A DNA stretch of 30,518 nt from Candidatus Ryanbacteria bacterium. Its GTDB lineage: Bacteria; Patescibacteriota; Minisyncoccia; Ryanbacterales; GWA2-47-10b. Numbering within the stretch: position 1 is the first letter of the stretch; the number at the start of each line of letters is the position of its first letter. This document shows, one piece after another, positions 8,525 to 15,260 of this stretch. The DNA lies in assembly GCA_943354465.1 (NCBI GenBank), contig CALRCC010000002.1, forward strand, positions 1 through 30,518, given 5' to 3'. A program made the position numbers and the translations under genes. Below the pieces are notes generated by a model. That model had not been told where the DNA came from, made no database searches, and saw only the letters and a program-made list of their open reading frames with translations.

Positions 8525-9076
8525 ATGAAAGTCGCACGAGCAAAAAGTTTGCCATCGCAAATACTTAAGGCACTTGGTACAGGTATCGCACTATCAATTA
8601 TTTTAAGCTCGCCTATTGGTACGCGTCGCCTTATAAAAGGAATTCGCAAGGAGTGGAAGGATCGCGGAGTTAACACGGCGCTTAGTCGTCTTAGGCAGCG
8701 CGGATCTATTGATTTTCATTCACAAAAAGATGGAAGTTTAAAGGTCGTGCTTACAAGTAGTGGCAAGAAAGAAGCACGTATTTTTGCCCTCGATGATATT
8801 GAATTCGTTCCTCGTAAACGCGATGGTTTGTGGCGTGTCATTATGTTTGATATACCGGAATCAAAAAAGAATGCTCGCGAGGCCCTCCGAAGAAAGCTAA
8901 TAATGTGGGGGTTCTATCCATTGCAACGAAGTATATTTATATCAATGTATCCGTGCGAGACAGAGATCGCCATGCTAAAAGAGCTTTTTGGCATAACAGA
9001 TAAGGATTTAGCGCTTTTGACAACGCACTCACCACCAAATTTATTGGCATTAAATAGTCACTTTAGGATACATTAA
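8525..9076 (+). CDS. PaaX-like regulator with Cas2-type C-terminal domain
   Basis: This 183-residue protein has an N-terminal part (about residues 15-80) with a winged-helix look, including SRLRQRGSIDF and a beta-wing KVVLTSSGKK. The C-terminal part (about residues 97-165) has the ferredoxin-like Cas2 pattern: LWRVIMFDIPESKKNAREAL, then WGFYPLQRSIFISMYPCE. PaaX-family repressors share this C-terminal fold with Cas2. No CRISPR array or other cas gene is present, so a transcriptional regulator is far more likely than an adaptation nuclease. It stands alone, bracketed by two identical 30-bp palindromes that could be its operators or the ends of a small mobile unit. No Shine-Dalgarno site precedes the ATG; the leader is very AT-rich. 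Confidence 0.8.
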   Translation: MKVARAKSLPSQILKALGTGIALSIILSSPIGTRRLIKGIRKEWKDRGVNTALSRLRQRGSIDFHSQKDGSLKVVLTSSGKKEARIFALDDIEFVPRKRDGLWRVIMFDIPESKKNAREALRRKLIMWGFYPLQRSIFISMYPCETEIAMLKELFGITDKDLALLTTHSPPNLLALNSHFRIH

Positions 9077-9134
9077 GGCTTGTTGGAATAGATCAAAGTA
9101 GATTAGAGTACGGACTAGAATATTACAGGTTGGT

Positions 9135-9164
9135 TTCATTAAAAAGCTATAGCGTATTAATGAA
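9135..9164. repeat. 30-bp palindromic repeat, copy 2
   Basis: This is an exact copy of the 30 bases at 8438-8467, in the same orientation. It lies 58 bases after the stop of the PaaX/Cas2-like gene and 92 bases before the next gene. The rest of the gap from 9077 to 9256 is AT-rich with no ORF or RNA gene that I can see. Confidence 0.95.
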
Positions 9165-9219
9165 TATTAGTTTGTTATGTTTATAGTGTTTGTTGTCGTT
9201 GTATTTTATTTTTTATCCC

Positions 9220-9249
9220 TTTACTTATCCTTTTATGGCACATTAAAAT
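9220..9249 (+). promoter_or_regulatory. Possible promoter of the hydroxyacid dehydrogenase gene
   Basis: TTTACT at 9220-9225 and TAAAAT at 9244-9249 are separated by 18 bases. The start codon at 9257 is seven bases after the -10 box, as at other operon heads in this window. The surroundings are AT-rich, so the match could be by chance. Confidence 0.45.
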
Positions 9250-9256
9250 ATATATT

Positions 9257-10237
9257 ATGTCTACAAAAATATTTGTTACGGAGAAAATACCTGATAAAGG
9301 GATCATTGCGCTTCAAAAACAGGGCTACGAAGTCGCCGTAAGTGAGAAAGATGGCCCGTTGACGCGAGAAGAGCTTATGGTAGCGCTGACTGGCAAGGAA
9401 TATAATGCGGTGTTGAGCTTGCTGACCAATAAGATTGATGGCGAAGTGTTTGATGCCGCGGGCAAGCAATGCAAGATCTTCGCTAATTTTGCCGTTGGTT
9501 TTGATAATATAGATATGAAAGCGGCGCGCGAGCGAAGCATATATATAACCAATACTCCAGATGTACTGACAGAGACTGTCGCTGAACATACGTTTGGTAT
9601 GATGCTCGCGCTTGCACGACGTATGAGTGAAGGTGATCGTTTTATGCGCAAAGGGCTGTATAAGGCATGGGGCCCGATGTTGCTGTTGGGCAACGATGTC
9701 TCTGGTAAAACCCTAGGTATAGTTGGATTGGGACGCATCGGCGCGCGCGTAGCTCATCATGCGGTGCGCGGTTTTGATATGAAGATTGTTTACTACGATG
9801 TAGTACGCAACGAGCAGTTTGAAAAAGATTACGGAGCAGTATTTGTGCCGACAGTTGAAGATCTTTTGCCAAAGGCTGATTTTGTCAGTATTCATGTGCC
9901 ACTTTTAGAATCAACCCAACATCTTATGAATGATGTAAGGTTTAAGATGATGAAAAAAACATCATTTCTTATAAATACTTCGCGTGGCCCAATCGTAGAA
10001 GAAGAGGCGTTGTATCGGGCGTTGTATGATAAGACTATCGCTGGAGCAGCGCTCGATGTATATGAAAAAGAGCCAAAGATTGATCCGCTGTTTTTTGAAC
10101 TTGAAAATATATTATTAACGCCACATACAGCATCTGCTACCATAGAAACTCGCCAAAAGATGTCAGAGGTTGCGGCAAACAATATAATAGAAGCGTTGGC
10201 TGGCCGTGTTCCGCCAAATATAATCGTTATAAAATAA
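9257..10237 (+). CDS. D-2-hydroxyacid dehydrogenase (glyoxylate/hydroxypyruvate reductase-like)
   Basis: This 326-residue NAD(P)-dependent enzyme reduces 2-keto acids to D-2-hydroxy acids. The N-terminal catalytic lobe contains ANFAVGFDNIDM. The Rossmann motif GLGRIG lies at about residues 157-162 and is followed by an aspartate in the YYD strand that favours NADH. The catalytic arginine is in NTSRGPIV, the acidic partner is in DVYEKEP, and the catalytic histidine is in TPHTAS. The length matches the glyoxylate reductase (GyaR) group, while phosphoglycerate dehydrogenase and D-lactate dehydrogenase share the same motifs, so the substrate is uncertain. The gene appears monocistronic: a promoter-like element lies upstream and a terminator follows eight bases after the stop. 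Confidence 0.9.
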   Translation: MSTKIFVTEKIPDKGIIALQKQGYEVAVSEKDGPLTREELMVALTGKEYNAVLSLLTNKIDGEVFDAAGKQCKIFANFAVGFDNIDMKAARERSIYITNTPDVLTETVAEHTFGMMLALARRMSEGDRFMRKGLYKAWGPMLLLGNDVSGKTLGIVGLGRIGARVAHHAVRGFDMKIVYYDVVRNEQFEKDYGAVFVPTVEDLLPKADFVSIHVPLLESTQHLMNDVRFKMMKKTSFLINTSRGPIVEEEALYRALYDKTIAGAALDVYEKEPKIDPLFFELENILLTPHTASATIETRQKMSEVAANNIIEALAGRVPPNIIVIK

Positions 10238-10245
10238 TATTATCA

Positions 10246-10281
10246 AAAAATGCTTATCCAGAAATGCTATCTGGCATTTTT
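10246..10281 (+). terminator. Rho-independent terminator after the dehydrogenase gene
   Basis: AAAAATG (10246-10252) pairs with CATTTTT (10275-10281), and inside it CCAGA pairs with TCTGG around a 7-base loop, leaving a 5-base bulge. The descending arm ends in a T run. Confidence 0.65.
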
Positions 10282-10306
10282 AATGACTTTCTGATAGTAT
10301 AAATAA

Positions 10307-10972
10307 ATGCAAAAAATACTTGCTGAAAAGCGTACTGTCTTTGGTAAAAAAGTAAAAGATTTGCGTGATCGCGGGCTTGTCCCAGCGATAGTTTATGGTG
10401 GCCCTGAAGAACCATCCGCGCTATCAGTGGGCGCAAAGGATCTTATAAAGATATACAAACAAGCTGGCGAATCCAGTATGATCGAGCTTGAAGTTAGTGG
10501 TGTAGGCAAAAAAAGCGTTTTAATTCACGAGATTACATTTGATCCTATAAAATCTTTTCCGCTTCATGTTGATTTTCATGAAGTAGCGGCTGATCATACT
10601 ATAAAAATTCATGTTCCAATCATATTTATTGGCGAGTCAAGTGCCGTTGAGTCGCTTGGCGGTGTCTTGGTAAAAGTTATGCATGAGATAGAGGTTGAAG
10701 CTTTGCCAAAAAATTTGCCACATGAAATTTCTGTGGATCTTGTTATGCTCCGTGATTTTACAGATACTATCTCAGTAAAAGACATCAAGCCTCCTCATGG
10801 CGTAGAGATTATTGGTGAGAATGATGCCATTATTGCAAAGGTAGTGCCTCCACGAACAGAAGAAGAGATCGCATCTCTAGAAAATCAAACGAGCATAAAT
10901 ATTGAAGATATCGCTGTAATGAAAAAAGGCAAGAAAGAAGAGGAGGCAGAGGACTCTGCAGGTGAAGAATAA
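10307..10972 (+). CDS. rplY: Ribosomal protein L25 (long, TL5/CTC type)
   Basis: This 221-residue protein has the two domains of long L25. The 5S-rRNA-binding N-terminal barrel (about 1-90) begins with LAEKRTVFGKKVKDLR and continues through GLVPAIVYGG and HEITFDP. The C-terminal TL5-like beta domain (about 95-185) contains VPIIFIGES and LPHEISVDL. An acidic and lysine-rich tail ends the protein. It binds 5S rRNA in the large ribosomal subunit. The ATG has TATAAA or TAGTAT immediately upstream (about 10295-10303), consistent with a leaderless start. The end of the gene overlaps the GTG start of the next gene by 11 bases. Confidence 0.93.
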   Translation: MQKILAEKRTVFGKKVKDLRDRGLVPAIVYGGPEEPSALSVGAKDLIKIYKQAGESSMIELEVSGVGKKSVLIHEITFDPIKSFPLHVDFHEVAADHTIKIHVPIIFIGESSAVESLGGVLVKVMHEIEVEALPKNLPHEISVDLVMLRDFTDTISVKDIKPPHGVEIIGENDAIIAKVVPPRTEEEIASLENQTSINIEDIAVMKKGKKEEEAEDSAGEE

Positions 10973-12290
10973 ATATATCATTGCGTTGTGTGTTGCAGCG
11001 ATTGGCATTGTGTTGCCGACGCTGTTTTCGCAAGCCCAAGAATTGACTGGTGCAGTCATAGATCATCGTGCGAAACTTCTGCGCGAGTTAGAGGGTATTG
11101 AGGTTGAGATAAAACAATTTGAAACACAAATAGAAGGCAAGCGCAAAGAAGTGGCGAGTTTTCAGCGCGATATTGATATTTTGGACGCGAAAATTACAAA
11201 AACAAAACTTGAGATTAAGGCATTTAATCTAACCATACAGACTCTACAAGGCAAGATTAGTGAGAAAGAAAAAAATATAACCACGATTGTCTCAAAAGTA
11301 AATCGCGAGAAATTGTCGCTTGCGGAATCTTTGCGTACTCTCGCTGAATACGATGAAGTATCTGTATTAGAATCATTGTTAGCGTATGAGAAGATGTCTG
11401 ATTTTTTGGGTGACATCGAATCTCTTTATACTGTGCAAGAATCATTGCAGAACTCTTTTGCTGTATTGCGCGATACAAAAAAAGAAGAAGAGGTGGCGCG
11501 CGATGATTTTATCGATCGCAGGCGCGAACAGTCAGAGTTGAGAGCTCTTCAAGAGCTTGAACGTAAACAGCTTGAAGTCCAGGAAAAAGAGCGCAAAGAT
11601 CTTTTGAAGATTACAAAAGGAAAGGAGTCAGAATACAAAAAGCTTGTTGTTGATAGACAAAAGAATGCCGCCTCTATACGTACGCAACTTTTCTTGTTGC
11701 AGGGCTCTCCGTCTATACCGTTTGAAAAAGCAGTAGAATATGCAGAGCGCGGATCAAAGAAGACTGGCGTACGTCCAGCATTTATATTGGGCGTGATAGG
11801 GCAAGAGTCTGCGCTTGGTAGCAACGTAGGTCAGTGCAATTTGCCCACAAGCTCTGACGCTAAAAAATGGCGGTCTATCATGAAGCCGTCACGCGATCAT
11901 GCTCCATATTTGCGCATAACTACGGCTTTGGGTATGAATCCGGACTCGATGCCGTTATCGTGCCCGATGTCTGTAGGATGGGGAGGAGCGATGGGCCCCG
12001 CTCAATTTATCCCATCAACATGGGAGCTATACGCATCAAAAGTTGGCAGTGCGACAGGGCATAATCCGCCAAATCCGTGGAACCCGGAAGACGCGTTTAT
12101 GGCATCAGCTATTTATTTGGGAGAGCTTGGCGCAAATACGCGCGCGGGCGAACATACTGCAGCGGCTAAATATTTTGCTGGTGGAAATTGGCGTTCATCA
12201 CTCGGTCGTGCGTACGGTAATCAGGTGCTCGCAAAAGTTGAGAAATATCAAAGTCAGATTGATCTTATCCAGGGTATAGCCGTAAGATAA
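10962..12290 (+). CDS. Secreted coiled-coil lytic transglycosylase
   Basis: Translation from the GTG at 10962 gives 442 residues and a good signal peptide (KNK then a hydrophobic stretch ending at SQAQE); an AGGAGG sits at 10941-10946. Residues 30-225 are strongly charged with heptad character and resemble the coiled coil of PcsB/EnvC-type hydrolases. The C-terminal domain is a soluble lytic transglycosylase (SLT) type: the likely catalytic E282 is in GVIGQESALGSNVG, GAMGPAQFIPSTW follows at about 342-354, and YFAGGNW at about 410. It should cleave glycan strands of peptidoglycan outside the membrane. It overlaps rplY by 11 bases, an unusual operon partner. Fusing a division-hydrolase-like coiled coil to an SLT domain suggests regulated activity; that is inference. 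Confidence 0.88.
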   Translation: MKNKYIIALCVAAIGIVLPTLFSQAQELTGAVIDHRAKLLRELEGIEVEIKQFETQIEGKRKEVASFQRDIDILDAKITKTKLEIKAFNLTIQTLQGKISEKEKNITTIVSKVNREKLSLAESLRTLAEYDEVSVLESLLAYEKMSDFLGDIESLYTVQESLQNSFAVLRDTKKEEEVARDDFIDRRREQSELRALQELERKQLEVQEKERKDLLKITKGKESEYKKLVVDRQKNAASIRTQLFLLQGSPSIPFEKAVEYAERGSKKTGVRPAFILGVIGQESALGSNVGQCNLPTSSDAKKWRSIMKPSRDHAPYLRITTALGMNPDSMPLSCPMSVGWGGAMGPAQFIPSTWELYASKVGSATGHNPPNPWNPEDAFMASAIYLGELGANTRAGEHTAAAKYFAGGNWRSSLGRAYGNQVLAKVEKYQSQIDLIQGIAVR

Positions 12291-12291
12291 T

Positions 12292-12317
12292 AAATGTTTT
12301 TATGAATAAAAACATTT
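12292..12317 (+). promoter_or_regulatory. Hairpin with the SET-gene start codon in its loop
   Basis: AAATGTTTTTA (12292-12302) and TAAAAACATTT (12307-12317) are perfect reverse complements around the four-base loop TGAA. The ATG of the SET gene (12302-12304) lies at the top of the stem and in the loop. The stem is nearly all A-T pairs, so it could act as a weak terminator for the upstream gene or modulate initiation. Function is unknown. Confidence 0.6.
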
Positions 12318-12724
12318 TTATCAAAGGTGTAAATATTAGCGTGCAAAAAATAAAAGATCGCGGAAGGGGCGTGGTTGCTAATCGTAATTTTAAAAAAGGA
12401 GATATTATAGAGACAGCGCCAGTCGTAGTAATCTCGGCGAGCGAGAAAAGATATATAAAAAAGACAGAACTTTTTAATTATTATTTTGATTGGGGGCCAA
12501 AGTCAAAGATGGCGGCTATTTGCCTAGGATATGGATCAATTTATAACCATAGCTGGACGCCAAACGCAGAATATATTTACCGCGAAAAAGACGAAGTGTT
12601 GGTATTTAGGGCGATAAAGCCCATAAAAAATGGTGATGAGATTTGTACGAGCTATAATGGCGATGCCGCCGACAAAAGCCCATACAAATTTCGCAAAAAT
12701 GGTCGGATGTTAGACGCAGAATAG
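12302..12724 (+). CDS. SET-domain protein (putative protein lysine methyltransferase)
   Basis: The whole 140-residue protein is a compact SET domain. The N-terminal GRGVVANRNFKKGDII strand matches the family's opening G-x-G segment. GYGSIYNHSWTPNAEY corresponds to the NHS motif that builds the pseudoknot and binds S-adenosylmethionine. KNGDEICTSYN corresponds to GEEIxxxY with the catalytic tyrosine. There is no post-SET cysteine cluster and no substrate-recognition insert. SET proteins are mainly eukaryotic but occur in chlamydiae, CPR and other bacteria, where some modify ribosomal or chromatin-like proteins. The substrate is unknown. The gene starts 11 bases after the transglycosylase, with its start codon inside a hairpin. 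Confidence 0.85.
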   Translation: MNKNIFIKGVNISVQKIKDRGRGVVANRNFKKGDIIETAPVVVISASEKRYIKKTELFNYYFDWGPKSKMAAICLGYGSIYNHSWTPNAEYIYREKDEVLVFRAIKPIKNGDEICTSYNGDAADKSPYKFRKNGRMLDAE

Positions 12725-12725
12725 T

Positions 12726-12748
12726 CCACAAAGGACTTTCCTTTGTGG
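12726..12748. repeat. REP-like palindrome, copy A (upstream of RAYT)
   Basis: CCACAAAGGA and TCCTTTGTGG form a perfect 10-bp stem around the loop CTT. It starts just after the SET gene stop and ends 24 bases before the transposase start. The core CAAAGG-N5-CCTTTG recurs at 12934-12956 (20 of 23 bases identical) and, inverted, at 13427-13449. Confidence 0.9.
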
Positions 12749-12772
12749 TATAGATTCCGCTATAGTAGATAT

Positions 12773-13459
12773 ATGCAACGCAAAGTATCTTTTGCTGTAG
12801 GCGAATTTTATCATGTCTACAATCGCGGTACAGATAAACGCATTATTTATATTGAAGATTCTGACTATACTCGATTTTTGTCCTTATTGTATCTTTGCAA
12901 CAGCAATGTTCCTGTTAACATTCGTGATCAGTTCCCCAAAGGTCTTTCCTTTGTAGATTTTGCGAAGTTTCAAAAGGGTGTTGAGATTGTGGATATTTGC
13001 GCTTATTGTCTCATGCCAAATCATTTTCATTTGTTATTGAGGGAGAAAGAGGAAAATGGAATTACAAAATTTCTTACAAAACTTTCTACTGGGTATTCTA
13101 TGTACTTTAATAAAAAACATCATCGCACGGGGAAGTTATTTGAAAATGTATATAAAGCCATTCACATAGAAAATGATGAATATTTAAAATACTTGCTATC
13201 ATATATTCATCTCAATCCAATTAAAATAATCGATCCTACATGGAAAGAAAATGGTATTAGTGACAAAGTGAGGGCGAAAAGATTTTTGAAAGAATATACT
13301 CCCTCCAGTTATATGGATTACCTTGGCGAAGAACGCCTGGAGCATATTATTCTCAATAAACATGCCTTACCAGACTACTTTGGTCAGTTTAAGGAGTTTG
13401 AGGATTTTGTTGATTTTTGGTTGAACGACAAAGGAAAGACCTTTGGGAATATGAAATAA
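12773..13459 (+). CDS. RAYT-type (REP-associated tyrosine) Y1 transposase
   Basis: From the ATG at 12773 the protein has 228 residues; the in-frame ATG at 12743 lies inside a palindrome and is rejected. VGEFYHVYNRGTDKR at the N-terminus is the typical opening of the IS200-like/RAYT family. The metal-binding HUH motif is HFH in CLMPNHFHLLL, and the nucleophilic tyrosine is expected in STGYSMYFNKKHHRTG. FENVYKAIHIENDEYLKYLLSYIHLNP is the family's conserved C-terminal segment. These enzymes cut and join single-stranded DNA at REP hairpins and are usually single-copy domesticated genes. TATAGT at 12761-12766 is a possible -10 box six bases before the ATG. Three REP-like palindromes lie in and beside the gene. 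Confidence 0.9.
   Translation: MQRKVSFAVGEFYHVYNRGTDKRIIYIEDSDYTRFLSLLYLCNSNVPVNIRDQFPKGLSFVDFAKFQKGVEIVDICAYCLMPNHFHLLLREKEENGITKFLTKLSTGYSMYFNKKHHRTGKLFENVYKAIHIENDEYLKYLLSYIHLNPIKIIDPTWKENGISDKVRAKRFLKEYTPSSYMDYLGEERLEHIILNKHALPDYFGQFKEFEDFVDFWLNDKGKTFGNMK
12934..12956. repeat. REP-like palindrome, copy B (inside RAYT)
   Basis: The core CAAAGG (12937-12942) and CCTTTG (12948-12953) enclose TCTTT. Over 23 bases it differs from copy A at three positions. It lies in the transposase coding sequence and encodes FPKGLSFVD. Confidence 0.85.
13427..13449. repeat. REP-like palindrome, copy C (inverted, end of RAYT)
   Basis: CAAAGG (13429-13434) and CCTTTG (13440-13445) enclose AAAGA. The reverse complement of these 23 bases matches copy B at about 20 positions. 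It lies in the last codons of the transposase gene, in opposite orientation to copies A and B. Confidence 0.85.
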
Positions 13460-13473
13460 GTTTTTTTTCGCTA

Positions 13474-14202
13474 TTAAGGCAGAGCTTGTTTTGCAAACGC
13501 TTTAACAATTTGGTCAAAGTCGCCACCAAGGATTTTTTCAATATTGTGCCACTTTTTGCCGATGCGATGATCTGTTATGCGATCTTGAGGGAAGTTATAT
13601 GTACGTATTTTTTCTGATCTGTCTGCCGTGCCAATTTGATCTCTACGTTCTGACTGCTGTGCGCCTGCGGCTCCCATATTTTGTGCCTCGTAGAGTTTTG
13701 CACGCAAAACATCCATTGCTCGTTCACGGTTCGCAAGCTGACTGCGTTCTTCGCGTGATGATATGACAATACCAGTAGGTTTGTGGAGAACGCGTACGGC
13801 TGTTTCTACTTTGTTTACATTTTGACCGCCAGGACCTCCGGCGCGCGAAAAACTTACTTCAATATCACTAGGGCTGATCGTCACTTCTTTTGCCTCTACA
13901 AGTTTGAGGACAGCTACAGAGATGGTTGATGTATGAATGCGCCCAGCCTTTTCTGTCTTTGGTATTCGCTGTACGCGGTGTACACCCGATTCATTTTTAA
14001 ATGCCTCGTGCGCGCCCTTGCCTTTGATCTCGTAGACCGCTTCTTTTATCCCGCCTACTTCGGATTTTGACTCGCTGACTAACGCAACGCGCCAATTTTG
14101 CTTTTGCGCGTATTTTGTATACATAGATGCGAGCTCACCTGCAAAAAGCGCGGCTTCATTTCCTCCGACACCAGCTCGTATCTCGAGGATAACTCCGTCC
14201 AT
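13474..14202 (-). CDS. prfA: Peptide chain release factor 1 lacking its N-terminal domain
   Basis: This 242-residue protein starts directly at the second domain of RF1 (VILEIRAGVGGNEAALFAGE); family members have about 360 residues, so roughly the first 100 are absent. The stop-codon reading tripeptide is PKT at 81-83 in the RF1 PxT position (GVHRVQRIPKTE), and the GGQ motif that triggers peptidyl-tRNA hydrolysis is at 125-127. It should read UAA and UAG. The missing domain normally contacts the L11 stalk region and the PrmC methyltransferase. The start is bounded by the rpmE stop codon four codons upstream in the same frame, so no longer version is possible from this gene. It forms an operon with rpmE. 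Confidence 0.92.
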   Translation of the reverse strand: MDGVILEIRAGVGGNEAALFAGELASMYTKYAQKQNWRVALVSESKSEVGGIKEAVYEIKGKGAHEAFKNESGVHRVQRIPKTEKAGRIHTSTISVAVLKLVEAKEVTISPSDIEVSFSRAGGPGGQNVNKVETAVRVLHKPTGIVISSREERSQLANRERAMDVLRAKLYEAQNMGAAGAQQSERRDQIGTADRSEKIRTYNFPQDRITDHRIGKKWHNIEKILGGDFDQIVKAFAKQALP

Positions 14203-14211
14203 AATATGATA

Positions 14212-14451
14212 TTATTTACGAGCCTTACCCCTTTGTTTTGGCTTTGTCGATGCTTTTGTAAGGCGTTTTTTGAATTTGTCTACGCGACCTGCAGTATCAA
14301 TAAGCTTTTCTTTGCCAGTATAATATGGGTGGCATTGTGCGCAAATTTCAACTTCAATCAACTCTTTTGTTGATCCAAGTTTCATTTTATTGCCACAGGC
14401 GCAGGATATTATAGCCTCGCTGAAGTATTTTGGATGAATATCAGATTTCAT
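14212..14451 (-). CDS. rpmE: Ribosomal protein L31, zinc-binding type
   Basis: This 79-residue L31 begins MKSDIHPKY as in the family. It has a zinc site formed by C17 and C19 (CAC) and C37 and C40 (CAQC), followed by HPYYTGKEKLIDTAGRVDKFKKR. The tail is basic and longer than in some bacteria. It sits on the outside of the 50S subunit bridging to 30S. The rpmE-prfA order is common in bacteria. The gene is divergent from rpsB with 86 bases between the two starts, which must hold both promoters; CATATT lies six bases before the ATG on the minus strand. Confidence 0.95.
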   Translation of the reverse strand: MKSDIHPKYFSEAIISCACGNKMKLGSTKELIEVEICAQCHPYYTGKEKLIDTAGRVDKFKKRLTKASTKPKQRGKARK

Positions 14452-14498
14452 GATAGTAATATGCGAATACCTTATAGGTTACCAGATATTGATTGCCC

Positions 14499-14527
14499 TT
14501 GCAAGACCATTTATCCTTGTGTATACT
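14499..14527 (+). promoter_or_regulatory. Promoter of rpsB-tsf
   Basis: TTGCAA at 14499-14504, a 17-base spacer and TATACT at 14522-14527 make a good sigma70-type promoter. The ATG at 14538 is ten bases after the -10 box, so the leader is at most a few bases. Confidence 0.7.
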
Positions 14528-14537
14528 ATAGAACATT

Positions 14538-15260
14538 ATGCAGGCAACTCCATCTACAGAACGCGAAGGATACGATGCAAAATTTGATCCACTGCTTAAG
14601 GCTGGGGTTCACTTTGGATATGCGCGTACTCGCCGTCATCCTCGTATGCGACCATTCATCTCGGGCGTTAAGAGCAATATGGAGATATTCCACTTTGATA
14701 AAGTATGGGATCACCTCGAATCAGCGCTCGCATATGTAGAACAGCTTGGCGTGGATAAGCATCAAATATTGTGGGTAGGTAGCAAACCAGCGGCTGTATC
14801 GTTTGTAAAAGCGGCGGCACTTTCTCTCGGACATCCATATGTTACGACGCGTTGGCTTGGTGGCATGCTCACAAACCATAAGATCATTCGCGATAGGATC
14901 AACTACTGGCAAGATTTAATTTCAAAACAAAAATCTGGTGAGCTTCAAAAATATACAAAGCACGAACAGCTTCGTATCCAGCGCGAGATTGATAGACTTA
15001 CGCGAGATTTTGATGGCGTAGCAAGTCTCATCGGTATGCCAAAAGCCATGATCGTCATTGACCCTGGTGAGGAAGGCATTGCTGTCGCGGAGGCAAAGAT
15101 AAAGAAAATTCCTATTATCGCGCTAATAAATAGCGATTGCGACCCTGCATCTGTGACGCATCCAATCCTCGGTAATGATAACTCATCAAAAAGCATCAAT
15201 TTCATTGTTAATAAAATAGCGGAAGCATATCGCAAGGGGCTCTCTCAGGCTCATGAATAA
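14538..15260 (+). CDS. rpsB: Ribosomal protein S2
   Basis: This 240-residue protein matches S2 along its length: LLKAGVHFGYARTRRHPRMRPFISG near the N-terminus, then ILWVGSKPAA, TTRWLGGMLTN, the coiled-coil insertion (about 120-155), GMPKAMIVIDPGEEGIAVAEA, and IPIIALINSDCDP. It is a late-assembling 30S protein that helps bind S1. The last eight bases overlap the tsf start, giving the classic rpsB-tsf pair. Confidence 0.97.
   Translation: MQATPSTEREGYDAKFDPLLKAGVHFGYARTRRHPRMRPFISGVKSNMEIFHFDKVWDHLESALAYVEQLGVDKHQILWVGSKPAAVSFVKAAALSLGHPYVTTRWLGGMLTNHKIIRDRINYWQDLISKQKSGELQKYTKHEQLRIQREIDRLTRDFDGVASLIGMPKAMIVIDPGEEGIAVAEAKIKKIPIIALINSDCDPASVTHPILGNDNSSKSINFIVNKIAEAYRKGLSQAHE

Noticed and set aside
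8525..9076. Cas2 domain suggesting a CRISPR-Cas locus
   Set aside because: No spacer-repeat array and no other cas gene is present; the N-terminal winged helix points to a PaaX-type regulator.
12743..12772. Earlier ATG for the RAYT gene
   Set aside because: It would place the start inside the upstream palindrome and before the likely -10 box at 12761; the family start matches the ATG at 12773.
13417..13617. 66-codon plus-strand frame at the end of RAYT and over prfA
   Set aside because: It overlaps two well-supported genes on both strands and has no family pattern.
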